A DNA stretch of 10,913 bases, from NCBI GenBank assembly GCA_009782865.1, contig WRIF01000025.1, positions 1 through 10,913 of the forward strand. Direction: 5' to 3'. The position numbers and the translations under genes are program-made. Below are positions 1-6,335 of the stretch, piece by piece; positions within the stretch are counted from its first letter, which is position 1; every line of letters begins with the position of its first letter. Source of the stretch: Promicromonosporaceae bacterium (GTDB taxonomy: Bacteria > Actinomycetota > Actinomycetes > Actinomycetales > Cellulomonadaceae). The notes under the pieces are model-generated. The model ran no database searches and had not been told where the DNA came from. It saw only the letters and a program-made list of their open reading frames with translations.

Positions 1-638
1 GTCTCCGGGTTCACGCCGACGATGTCGCCGTTGTCCAGGGTGTCGATCAGGGCGATCGCGTGGCCGATGGTCGGCAGGAAGATGTCGCCGCGCGGCTCGT
101 TCGGCTTCGGCTCCAGGGCGACGCGCATGTTGTAGCCCTTGGACTTGATGTAGGCGGCGACGGTGTCGATGCCCTCGGCGTAGCGGGCGTGGGCGGAGCC
201 CAGGTCCTTGGAGTTGGCGTACTCGACGCCCTCGCGGCCACCCCACATCACGAAGGTGGTGGCACCCATCTCGGCACCGAGGTCAACCTGCTTCAGCACC
301 TTGCGCAGGCCGTAGCGGCGGATGTCGCGGTTGTTGGAGGTGAAGGCGCCGGCCTTCCATACCGGGTGGGAGAAGGTGTTGGTGGTCACCATCTCGCAGA
401 CCATGCCGGTCTCGGCGGCGACGGCCTTGACGGCGTCGACCTTGGCGCGACGAGTGGCCTCGTCGGCGTCGATCTCGAACACGTCGTTGTCGTGCCAGGT
501 GAAGGCGTGGGCACCGAGCTCAGAGAGCTTGCGGATGTTCTCGACCGGGTCGAGGGGAGGGCGGGTGGCCGAGCCGAAGGGGTCGACACCTTCCCAGCCG
601 GTGGTCCAGAGGCCGAACGAATACTTGATCTCGCTCAC
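1..638 (-). CDS. xylA: Xylose isomerase, N-terminal 212 residues (runs off the left edge)
   Basis: Converts D-xylose to D-xylulose (and glucose to fructose) in the cytoplasm, the first step of bacterial xylose use. The reading frame is open from a GTG at 636-638 to the window edge, ending in the family segment GVNPE. Family landmarks are all present: FGLWTTGW near residue 8, the catalytic dyad in FTWHDND (His49, Asp52), TTNTFSHP (Phe89), WGGREG, and EPKPNEPRG carrying metal ligand Glu176 and Lys178. The offset of about -5 from Streptomyces XylA numbering (His54, Lys183) is constant, so the GTG start fits the short actinobacterial class. A GAGGAGAG ribosome site lies 9 nt upstream of the GTG. 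The gene is divergent from a ROK repressor with a palindrome between them, which indicates xylose-responsive control. The C-terminal half lies outside the window. Confidence 0.96.
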   Translation of the reverse strand, partial: MSEIKYSFGLWTTGWEGVDPFGSATRPPLDPVENIRKLSELGAHAFTWHDNDVFEIDADEATRRAKVDAVKAVAAETGMVCEMVTTNTFSHPVWKAGAFTSNNRDIRRYGLRKVLKQVDLGAEMGATTFVMWGGREGVEYANSKDLGSAHARYAEGIDTVAAYIKSKGYNMRVALEPKPNEPRGDIFLPTIGHAIALIDTLDNGDIVGVNPE

Positions 639-730
639 TTGTGCGTACTCTCCTCATCGAGTGAAGGGTGACGGGCGCGGAGTTGCGCCAGACGATTGGC
701 CACAGCCGGCTGGCTGCGGACGGCACCCGT

Positions 731-759
731 AGACTAACGGGTTTTGTTGCATGGCTAAA
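731..759 (-). promoter_or_regulatory. Putative xylA promoter
   Basis: On the minus strand a TAGTCT hexamer (731-736) fits the actinobacterial -10 form TANNNT. TTTAGC (754-759) lies 17 nt upstream as a weak -35. This would start transcription near 724 and give xylA an untranslated leader of about 85 nt, which contains the 10-bp palindrome CAGCCGGCTG (703-712). The -35/-10 assignment is inferred from pattern only. Confidence 0.4.
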
Positions 760-760
760 C
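741..760. promoter_or_regulatory. Candidate XylR operator palindrome
   Basis: GTTTTG (741-746) and CTAAAC (755-760) form an imperfect inverted repeat with an 8-nt centre: GTTT-G-N8-C-AAAC. Its AT-rich arms stand out in this GC-rich DNA. They resemble the GTTT/AAAC arms of known XylR operators in Bacillus (established knowledge). The site lies between the proposed -35 and -10 of xylA and covers the proposed -35 of the repressor gene, so one bound dimer could block both promoters. Binding itself is inferred. Confidence 0.5.
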
Positions 761-778
761 TATTACCCGATTTTCGGC

Positions 779-784
779 TACAGT
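779..784 (+). promoter_or_regulatory. -10 element of a probable leaderless xylR transcript
   Basis: TACAGT (779-784) ends 8 nt before the ATG at 793. A transcript starting 7-9 nt after it would begin at or next to the start codon. There is no purine-rich ribosome site before this ATG. A poor -35 candidate, TAAACT (756-761), sits 17 nt upstream and overlaps the palindrome. Confidence 0.45.
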
Positions 785-792
785 CAACCGCT

Positions 793-1983
793 ATGTCCAC
801 AAGTTCGCGCCAGCCGACCCCCGCGCCCGCAGCTGGACAGCATTCTATCCGCGAGACGAACCTCTCCCTAGTGGCGCAGGTAGTCTGCGAAGCCCCCGTG
901 TCCATGTCGCGCGCTGACGTCGCGACGGCCACCGGCCTGACCCGCGCCACGGTGTCCTCACTGGTAGACCAGTTGGTGGCCGGCGGGCTGCTGTTGGAAG
1001 GCGCCCCCATCGCCACCGCCCGCGCGGGCCGCCCCTCGGTGCCCTTGACCACCGCCCCGCGCTCGGTGGTAGGGCTCGGCCTGGAGGTAAACGTCGCCTA
1101 TCTCGGCGCCACCCTGCTCGATCTCACCGGCGAGGTGATCGACGAACGCATGGTCTGGGACACCTTCCGCTCCTCCAACCCGGCACAGGTGCTCGCCCGC
1201 GTCGGCGCGCTCGGCACAGAACTGCTCGAAGAGGCCCGGCGTTCCGGGATGCGCGTGGCGGGCGCCTCCCTGGCCCTGCCCGGCCTGGTCGATGTGCGCA
1301 CCGGTCGGCTGCAGGTGGCCCCCAACCTCGGCTGGCAGGGCCTAGACCCGGTCCCACTGCTGGGGCTGGGGCACCTGCCGGTGCGCGTCGCCAACGAGGC
1401 CAAGCTGGCCGCCATGGCTGAGCCTGCCACCCAGGTGCCGTCCTCCTTCCTGTTTGCCACCGCCGACGTCGGCATCGGCGCGGCACTGGTGGTCGACCGC
1501 AACCTGTTTCTCGGCAACCACGGCTGGAACGGCGAACTTGGCCACATCCTGATCGACCCCGATGGGCCGCCGTGCGCCTGCGGCAACCGGGGCTGCCTGG
1601 AGCAGTACGCCGGACGTGAGGCCCTGATGACCGCCGCCGGCCTGCCCATCGATTCGCGCCTGCCCGCCCTGCTCGCCGCCCTGCGTGCCAATGACGGAGC
1701 CGCCACGGCGGCCGTCGGCCGCGCGGCCCGGGCCTTGGGCTCGGCACTCGCGGACTTCGTGAACCTGACCGATGTCTCCGCCGTGGTGCTGGGCGGCATC
1801 TTCGGCTCCCTGTTTGAGTGGCTGCACGACGACGTGCTGGCGGTGCTGAATCGGCGCGTGCTGTCGGCGGCGTTCGCGGAGGTGACCTTGGTGCCCGCCA
1901 GCGCCGGGCGGACGGCCGCGATGGTGGGGGGAGCGCGCGAGGTGCTCGGTGACGTGCTCGCCAACCCGGCCGCCTGGATCTAG
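793..1983 (+). CDS. xylR: ROK-family transcriptional repressor, probably of xylose genes
   Basis: 396 residues, the normal size of ROK regulators. A winged helix-turn-helix fills about residues 20-75, with recognition-helix text SRADVATATGLTRATVSSLV. The rest is a ROK sugar-kinase-like domain. It carries the phosphate-loop-like ADVGIGAAL and a zinc site made of His251 in GELGH and Cys261, Cys263 and Cys268 in CACGNRGC, followed by LEQYAG. I chose ATG 793 because a TANNNT -10 sits just upstream and the first 15 residues are a typical Pro/Ala/Ser-rich lead-in. An in-frame ATG at 751 exists, but it lies inside the palindrome and would add 14 residues. Divergence from xylA makes a xylose repressor the likeliest role. 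The effector could also be another sugar, since ROK proteins bind various monosaccharides and the gene name rests on context. Confidence 0.88.
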   Translation: MSTSSRQPTPAPAAGQHSIRETNLSLVAQVVCEAPVSMSRADVATATGLTRATVSSLVDQLVAGGLLLEGAPIATARAGRPSVPLTTAPRSVVGLGLEVNVAYLGATLLDLTGEVIDERMVWDTFRSSNPAQVLARVGALGTELLEEARRSGMRVAGASLALPGLVDVRTGRLQVAPNLGWQGLDPVPLLGLGHLPVRVANEAKLAAMAEPATQVPSSFLFATADVGIGAALVVDRNLFLGNHGWNGELGHILIDPDGPPCACGNRGCLEQYAGREALMTAAGLPIDSRLPALLAALRANDGAATAAVGRAARALGSALADFVNLTDVSAVVLGGIFGSLFEWLHDDVLAVLNRRVLSAAFAEVTLVPASAGRTAAMVGGAREVLGDVLANPAAWI

Positions 1984-2030
1984 GCTCGCCTGACCCTGGG
2001 ATCGTCTGATTCTGGGCTCGCCTGGTTTCG
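1983..2030. repeat. Three tandem 16-bp degenerate repeats
   Basis: Units start at 1983, 1999 and 2015 and share the pattern GG(C/A)TCG(C/T)CTG followed by a pyrimidine-rich tail. The first unit begins on the last base of the xylR stop codon. A shorter, imperfect fourth copy (GGGATCGG) follows from 2031. The block fills most of the 77-bp gap before the antiporter gene. No strong hairpin or T-run is visible, so it is not an obvious terminator. Confidence 0.6.
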
Positions 2031-2045
2031 GGGATCGGTGCCCGG

Positions 2046-2051
2046 TAGGCT
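2046..2051 (+). promoter_or_regulatory. -10 element of a probable leaderless antiporter transcript
   Basis: TAGGCT lies 9 nt before the ATG at 2061, and no Shine-Dalgarno sequence intervenes. It sits in the 11-mer GGTAGGCTGGG (2044-2054), which recurs on the minus strand before the ycaQ-like gene (6023-6033). No good -35 is visible. Confidence 0.4.
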
Positions 2052-2060
2052 GGGTCGATC

Positions 2061-3044
2061 ATGTGGAGCGTCTTCTTGCTGGTGGCCGGCATCCTGGGCC
2101 TGATGGCCGGCGCCGAACTCATCGTCAAGAACGGGACCGCCCTGGCCCGTCGCCTGCACATCTCGCCGTTAATCATCGGCCTGACCGTGGTCTCCATCGG
2201 CACGTCCATCCCCGAACTGGTGGTGGGCATCGACGGCATGAGCCGCGGGGTCGGTGACGTGGTGCTGGGCAACATCGTGGGCACCAACATCGTCAACATG
2301 CTGCTGGTCTTTGGTGTGCTGGCCCTCATCCGGCCGGTTGCCATCCGCTCCTCGACGCTCAGGCTCGACCTGCCGGCCATGACCGTCTTCTCTCTGTTGG
2401 TGTGGCTGCTGGCTCTGGGGGGCTTCCTCACCCTGGTCGACGGCGCGATCCTGCTGGCGGTGGGCCTGCTCTACCTCGCCGTGGTGATTGTCACCGCCCG
2501 ACGGCGGTCCGTGGTCCATCCTGGCCTGTCCGCCGCAGAACTGGCGGAGGCGCCCGCCGCCCCGCCCCGCCCCGGGAGGTGGTGGGCCTGGCTGGAGATC
2601 GGGCTGCTAGCGGTGGGGCTGGCCGTGATTGTCCTCGGCTCCGACTGGATGCTCGATGGCGCCGTCGGCATTGCCGAGACGCTCGGGGTGCCCAACTACC
2701 TCATCGGCCTGACCATCGTGGCGATCGGCACGTCTGCCCCCGAGCTGGCCACCGCGCTCGCCGCGACCATCCGCAACCATGACCCCGGCATCGCCGTCGG
2801 CAACCTCATCGGCTCCTCGGCGTTGAACCCAACCCTGATCCTCGGCGCTTCCCTGCTGTTTGGCCCCAGCCAGACGGCGGTGGCCCCGTCGCTGCGCCTG
2901 GTGTCGATGCCGTTGATGGTGGTCGTGGCCCTCGCCCTGGTGCCGATCTTCCTCAGTGGCAAGAAGGTATCCCGGGGCGAAGGCCTCACCATGGTCGTCG
3001 CGTATCTGGTCTACCTGGCCTACCTGATCGTGTCCGCCACCTAG
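2061..3044 (+). CDS. Calcium/sodium antiporter of the CaCA superfamily (YrbG-like)
   Basis: 327 residues and nearly all membrane, with about ten predicted helices. It shows the diagnostic inverted duplication of the family. The first alpha repeat reads TVVSIGTSIPEL (Glu52) followed by GNIVGTNIVNMLL. The second reads TIVAIGTSAPEL (Glu228) followed by GNLIGSSALNPTLIL. The two glutamates are the expected ion-binding residues in the middle of the membrane. A hydrophilic linker rich in Ala, Pro and Arg (about residues 146-172) joins the halves. Length and architecture match bacterial K+-independent exchangers, which move Ca2+ or another cation against Na+ or H+. The start ATG has no ribosome site but has a TANNNT hexamer 9 nt upstream. 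The gene is co-directional with xylR but probably a separate unit. The transported ion cannot be told from sequence. Confidence 0.92.
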   Translation: MWSVFLLVAGILGLMAGAELIVKNGTALARRLHISPLIIGLTVVSIGTSIPELVVGIDGMSRGVGDVVLGNIVGTNIVNMLLVFGVLALIRPVAIRSSTLRLDLPAMTVFSLLVWLLALGGFLTLVDGAILLAVGLLYLAVVIVTARRRSVVHPGLSAAELAEAPAAPPRPGRWWAWLEIGLLAVGLAVIVLGSDWMLDGAVGIAETLGVPNYLIGLTIVAIGTSAPELATALAATIRNHDPGIAVGNLIGSSALNPTLILGASLLFGPSQTAVAPSLRLVSMPLMVVVALALVPIFLSGKKVSRGEGLTMVVAYLVYLAYLIVSAT

Positions 3045-3076
3045 CCGCAGCGAAGAACTTTGTGGGGCGCGGCTAG
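3041..3076. terminator. Inverted repeat joining two convergent stop codons, probable bidirectional terminator
   Basis: CTAGCCGC (3041-3048) and GCGGCTAG (3069-3076) are perfect 8-bp complements around a 20-nt loop. The TAG stop of the antiporter (3042-3044) and the TAG stop of fumC (3073-3075, minus) occupy matching places in the two arms. The coding regions are only 28 bp apart. There is no T-run, so intrinsic termination would be of the U-tract-poor type described for actinomycetes. The function is inferred. Confidence 0.5.
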
Positions 3077-4488
3077 TACATCGAGGCGACGTCTAGTAGT
3101 TCGTCCAGCTGGGCGGCGGTGATTCGGCCGTCGGAGACGTATCCCAGGTCGAGGGTGGCCTGGCGGATGGTGATTCCTTGCGCGACGGCCCGCTTGGCAA
3201 TCTCGGCGGCGGCCTCGTAGCCGATCACCTGGTTAAGGGGGGTGACGATGGAGGGCGAGCTCTCGGCCAGTGTCCGGGCGCGCTCCCGGTTGGCCGTGAT
3301 GCCGTTGATGCAGCGGGCTGCCAGCAGCCGGGAGGCGTTGGACAGCAGTTCGATGGACTCCAGCAGGGCGCAGCCCATCACCGGGATCTGGACGTTCAAC
3401 TCGAAGGTGCCCGAGGCGCCCGCCCAGGCGAGGGTCGCGTCGTTGCCGATCACCCGGCTACAGACCATGAGCATCGCCTCCGGCAGCACCGGGTTGACCT
3501 TGCCGGGCATGATCGAGGAGCCTGGCTGCAGGTCTGGCAGGTTGATCTCCGCTAGCCCGGTGTTCGGGCCCGACGCCAGCAGCCGCAGGTCGTTGCAGAT
3601 CTTGGTGAGCGAGACGGCGATGGTTCGCAGGGCGCCCGAGAGTTCTACCAGGCCGTCGCGCGCCCCCTGAGCCTCGAAGTGGTCCCTGGCCTCGGTGAAG
3701 GGCAGGCCCAGCGCCGCGGAGAGGTGGCCGATGGCCAGCGGTGCGAAGCCCGCCGGGGTGTTGATGCCGGTGCCGACCGCCGTGCCGCCCAGCGGCAGTT
3801 CCGCCACCCGCGGCAGGGCCGCCTCCAGGCGTTCGATCCCGTGTTCGATGGCTGCCGCGTAGCCCCCGAACTCCTGGCCGAGGGTGACCGGGGTGGCGTC
3901 CATCAGGTGCGTGCGACCCGCCTTGACTACCTCCGCGAACTCGGCGGACTTGGCGCGCAGGGAGGTGGCCAGGGCCCGCAGGGCGGGGATGAGCGTGTGT
4001 GATGTCGCGCGCGTGGCGCCCACATGGATGGCCGAGGGGAACACGTCGTTGCTCGACTGGCTCGCGTTGACGTGATCATTGGGATGCACGGCGGGCGCCT
4101 GGCCTGCGTCCGCCTCCTGGCGCAGGGCCTGGGTGGCGAGGCGGGCCAGCACCTCGTTGATGTTCATGTTCGACGACGTTCCCGAGCCGGTCTGGTAGAC
4201 GTCTACGGGGAAGTTGCGTTGAAAGGCGGGGTCGGTTGCCTGGTCCGCTACCCGCGCGGCGGCCACGGTGATGGCCTGAACCAGGCTGGCATCGAGCACG
4301 CCCAGGTCGCCGTTGGCGCGGGCGCACGCCGCCTTGACGGAGGCGAGCGCGGAGACAAACTCGGACGGCAGGCTGCGGCCCGAGATCGGAAAGTTCTCTA
4401 CGGCCCGTTGGGTCTGTGCGCCATAGAGGGCGTCCGCCGGGACGCGCACCTCGCCCATCGTGTCGCGTTCAATCCGGAAGTCGCTCAT
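3073..4488 (-). CDS. fumC: Class II fumarate hydratase
   Basis: Catalyses reversible hydration of fumarate to malate in the TCA cycle. It is a cytosolic, iron-independent homotetramer in this class. At 471 residues it has the usual length. The three conserved blocks are present: [15 protein letters not shown] (100-114), [16 protein letters not shown] with the active-site His194, and the fumarase/aspartase signature [11 protein letters not shown] (323-333), which holds the catalytic serine loop. The N-terminal [26 protein letters not shown] is typical of fumarases. The GINTPAGF and [14 protein letters not shown] segments also favour fumarase over aspartase or argininosuccinate lyase. The ATG starts 4 nt after the xseB stop and has only a weak ribosome site, so translation is probably coupled to xseB. 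It ends inside the convergent palindrome. Confidence 0.96.
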   Translation of the reverse strand: MSDFRIERDTMGEVRVPADALYGAQTQRAVENFPISGRSLPSEFVSALASVKAACARANGDLGVLDASLVQAITVAAARVADQATDPAFQRNFPVDVYQTGSGTSSNMNINEVLARLATQALRQEADAGQAPAVHPNDHVNASQSSNDVFPSAIHVGATRATSHTLIPALRALATSLRAKSAEFAEVVKAGRTHLMDATPVTLGQEFGGYAAAIEHGIERLEAALPRVAELPLGGTAVGTGINTPAGFAPLAIGHLSAALGLPFTEARDHFEAQGARDGLVELSGALRTIAVSLTKICNDLRLLASGPNTGLAEINLPDLQPGSSIMPGKVNPVLPEAMLMVCSRVIGNDATLAWAGASGTFELNVQIPVMGCALLESIELLSNASRLLAARCINGITANRERARTLAESSPSIVTPLNQVIGYEAAAEIAKRAVAQGITIRQATLDLGYVSDGRITAAQLDELLDVASMY

Positions 4489-4492
4489 CGGA

Positions 4493-4735
4493 TCAGGTGG
4501 TCTCGGCCGGCCCCTGGGCGGCGTGGGCGGTGGCGAGGCGCTCCCGGGCGCCGTCGAGCCACTCCTGGCAGCGCTGGGCCAGGGCCTCGCCCCGCTCCCA
4601 GAGGGCGAGCGAATCCTCCAGCGGCTCGCCGCCAGCTTCTAGGCGCTGCACGACGGCGACGAGTTCGTCGCGGGCGGCCTCGTAACCCAGGGTGGCCGGA
4701 TCGGGGAGTTTGTCGAGGTCGGGGCTGCTGCTCAT
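4493..4735 (-). CDS. xseB: Exodeoxyribonuclease VII small subunit
   Basis: 80 residues, the normal size of XseB. The conserved core is visible: [42 protein letters not shown] split over about residues 17-58, including the LE-GG-PLE-SL-L-E-G family pattern. XseB forms a helical coiled-coil partner that wraps XseA in the nuclease, which degrades single-stranded DNA from both ends. The large subunit gene xseA, which often sits directly upstream in actinomycetes, is not here. The gene before it is the ycaQ-like glycosylase, 9 nt away, so the holoenzyme needs an xseA elsewhere. The hexamer TAGACT, overlapping the ycaQ stop, lies 6 nt before the ATG and may give xseB its own leaderless transcript. 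fumC follows after 4 nt. Confidence 0.93.
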   Translation of the reverse strand: MSSSPDLDKLPDPATLGYEAARDELVAVVQRLEAGGEPLEDSLALWERGEALAQRCQEWLDGARERLATAHAAQGPAETT

Positions 4736-4741
4736 GGCGTC

Positions 4742-4747
4742 AGTCTA
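4742..4747 (-). promoter_or_regulatory. Possible internal -10 for xseB
   Basis: TAGACT on the minus strand is followed by six bases and then the xseB ATG. Its first three bases are also the TAG stop of the ycaQ-like gene. It matches the TANNNT form and leaderless spacing seen before other genes here. With only three fixed bases, chance occurrence is possible. Confidence 0.3.
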
Positions 4748-6019
4748 GGCGTCCCACTGGGGAGCCGGTAACTCCGGGTGGTAGGCGAGGCCGAGCCAGC
4801 CCGCCAACTGTCGCAGTTCCGCGGTGAGCCTGGTCAGGACCCCGTCGGGGCCTCCCTCGGCCTGGCGCGCGCTCGGTTCCAGGTGGAGGGCCGGGACGCG
4901 GAGCAGGCCCGCCTGGCGGTCGGCCTTGAGGTCGACGCGGGCGGCGATCTGTTCTCCGTCGAGAAACAGGTACACGTAGTACCCCCACCGCCGTTTGGCC
5001 GCCGGGGTGTAGATCTCTAGGCGATGCTCGATCCCGAAGAGTTGTTCCAGCCGGGTGCGCTCGAAGACCAGTGGATCGAAGGGGGCCAGCAGGGTGCGCC
5101 GCTTGGCCTGGCGGGGAACGGTAGCATCCCGGTGGAGGTACCACTGCTCGGCCCGCTGGCCGCCGGGGCGCGGGGTGCCGGGGCCCTGAGTTCCGGGGTG
5201 TAGCCCCTTGATCTCGACCGGGCGGAGCGTGCCGTCCTCGAGGAGTGCCCGCAGCGCCGGGGCCAGGTGTTCCCCGCCCCCGCCGCGTCCCCCGAGCCGG
5301 AAGTAGTCCTTGAGGTCGCGCTCGGTGGCGACCCCGTGGGCGCGGGCGGCGATCTCCAAGAGGGCTCGAATGGCGTCGGCCTCCGACGGGATCGGGGTGG
5401 CCAGCACCGCTGGCGGCAACACCCGCTCCGTGACGTCGTACACGCGCTCGAAGGTGACAGAGCGTCCGGCCACGCAGACGCGCCCATCGGCAAACATGAC
5501 CTCACACGCCGCCTTGGCGGCGGACCAGCGGGTAGACCAGTAGTCGGCCTTCGGGTGCTGGGTGTCGTGTTGCCTGTCGAGTTCGGCCGCCGTGCACGGG
5601 CCGTGAAGGCGGAGGAGTTCGAGGACCTCCTCGATGATCTCGGGGGTGAGCTGGGCGTGGTCAGCCAGCCAGTCCCCGCGGCCGGAGCCGCGCCGCCAGG
5701 CGAGCAAGGGCCAGGTTTCCACGGGAATGAACGAGGCCTCGTGCGCCCAAGCCTCGGTCAGGCGCCGCGGTCGCTGGCCAGACATCCGCCCCAGGAGGTC
5801 GGTGTGGTACGGGCCGAGCCGCGAATAGAGCGGCATGAGGTGGGCGCGGGCCAGCACATTGACCGAGTCGATCTGGATGACCCCCAGGCGGCGGGCCACC
5901 TCGGTGGCCTGCCGGATCCCCGGTTCCCCGCGTCCAGGCGCGCCCGTGCGGGCCAGCCCCTGGGCGGCCAGGGCCACTCGGCGCGCCTGGGACAGGGTCA
6001 GGGACTCTGGTGCTGGCAT
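4745..6019 (-). CDS. ycaQ: Winged-helix DNA glycosylase of the YcaQ/AlkX (HTH_42) family
   Basis: 424 residues, close to the usual length of about 400. The N-terminal SLTLSQARRVALAAQGL and the stretch GVIQIDSVNVLARAHLMPLYSRLGPY are typical of the HTH_42 family. The motif QID (Gln49-Asp51) matches the Gln-x-Asp active site of the YcaQ branch. The related Streptomyces AlkZ branch carries Gln-x-Gln instead. YcaQ of E. coli unhooks interstrand crosslinks and removes N-alkylated purines (established knowledge). Further conserved text includes EAWAHEASFIPVE (about 89-101), LLAPFDPLVFERTRLEQLFG and YYVYLFLDGEQIAARVDLKADR, the last in the C-terminal beta-rich domain. It is the first gene of a minus-strand cluster with xseB and fumC. 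The ATG at 6017-6019 has TAGGCT 6 nt upstream and no ribosome site. Whether it acts on crosslinks or a special alkylated adduct is open. Confidence 0.88.
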   Translation of the reverse strand: MPAPESLTLSQARRVALAAQGLARTGAPGRGEPGIRQATEVARRLGVIQIDSVNVLARAHLMPLYSRLGPYHTDLLGRMSGQRPRRLTEAWAHEASFIPVETWPLLAWRRGSGRGDWLADHAQLTPEIIEEVLELLRLHGPCTAAELDRQHDTQHPKADYWSTRWSAAKAACEVMFADGRVCVAGRSVTFERVYDVTERVLPPAVLATPIPSEADAIRALLEIAARAHGVATERDLKDYFRLGGRGGGGEHLAPALRALLEDGTLRPVEIKGLHPGTQGPGTPRPGGQRAEQWYLHRDATVPRQAKRRTLLAPFDPLVFERTRLEQLFGIEHRLEIYTPAAKRRWGYYVYLFLDGEQIAARVDLKADRQAGLLRVPALHLEPSARQAEGGPDGVLTRLTAELRQLAGWLGLAYHPELPAPQWDA

Positions 6020-6025
6020 CGTCCC

Positions 6026-6031
6026 AGCCTA
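6026..6031 (-). promoter_or_regulatory. -10 element of a probable leaderless ycaQ transcript
   Basis: TAGGCT on the minus strand ends 6 nt before the ycaQ-like ATG. It lies within GGTAGGCTGGG (6023-6033), the same 11-mer that precedes the antiporter gene. No Shine-Dalgarno sequence is present. Confidence 0.4.
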
Positions 6032-6070
6032 CCGAGCAACCAGACCGCACAGCCGTCCGGCCACCCTTTA

Positions 6071-6097
6071 GTCGGGTGACGCGCCGCCTCACCTGAC
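6071..6097. repeat. Inverted repeat 1 of the 6020-6335 gap
   Basis: GTCGGGTGA (6071-6079) and TCACCTGAC (6089-6097) pair over nine positions with a single G-T mismatch around a 9-nt loop. It is the first of four inverted repeats between the divergent ycaQ-like and rbsK genes, about 50 bp upstream of the ycaQ-like start. It could be an operator or part of an RNA stem. Confidence 0.5.
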
Positions 6098-6116
6098 CCG
6101 CCCCCTCGAACCACTG

Positions 6117-6163
6117 ACGGGGGTTGGTCCCCGGATAGGTGGCAGAACGGAACCAACCCCCGT
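6117..6163. repeat. Inverted repeat 2: perfect 12-bp stem, 23-nt loop
   Basis: ACGGGGGTTGGT (6117-6128) is exactly complementary to ACCAACCCCCGT (6152-6163). CCG (6131-6133) and CGG (6148-6150) could extend the stem inward past short internal loops. The 3' flank on the plus strand is TTGTTGCTTG, mildly T-rich, so it might terminate or attenuate a plus-strand RNA. However, no gene ends here, and the proposed rbsK promoter lies downstream. Function unknown. Confidence 0.65.
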
Positions 6164-6179
6164 TGTTGCTTGCCAGGGG

Positions 6180-6227
6180 ATGGGGGCCAGCGCCCCATTC
6201 GACCGCTACCGACGGGGGATGATCCCC
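6180..6227. repeat. Inverted repeats 3 and 4 of the gap
   Basis: ATGGGG (6180-6185) pairs with CCCCAT (6193-6198), with a possible inner GC/GC pair. A second small hairpin, GGGGA (6215-6219) with TCCCC (6223-6227), has a 3-nt loop. Both are G/C-run based and could be partly chance in this GC-rich DNA, but they continue directly from repeats 1 and 2. I see no convincing small coding frame in the gap. Confidence 0.4.
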
Positions 6228-6275
6228 GGAACGGGACGATTTCGCAGCCAGCCTCGCCCGGGTGGAGGCAGGGGC

Positions 6276-6303
6276 TTGTCGACGGCCGTGGTGTCGGTAG
6301 ACT
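6276..6303 (+). promoter_or_regulatory. Putative rbsK operon promoter
   Basis: TTGTCG (6276-6281) and TAGACT (6298-6303) are spaced by 16 nt. Transcription would start near 6311, leaving a leader of about 25 nt that carries the GAGGGGGA ribosome site (6323-6330). The hairpin array ends about 50 nt upstream of this -35, so it could serve as an upstream control site. Confidence 0.5.
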
Positions 6304-6335
6304 CGGGGCCAAGATCGCATTCGAGGGGGATAAGC

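Noticed and set aside
751..792. Upstream ATG as the xylR start
   Set aside because: This ATG lies inside the palindrome with no ribosome site. The ATG at 793 is better placed relative to the TACAGT element.
1124..2431. A 435-codon minus-strand open frame opposite xylR and the antiporter
   Set aside because: It is rich in Arg, Pro and Ser, without domains, and lies over two well-supported plus-strand genes.
6180..6335. A 52-residue N-terminal extension of ribokinase
   Set aside because: The extension runs through the hairpin region and proposed promoter. The ATG at 6336 has a strong ribosome site and the protein begins normally there.
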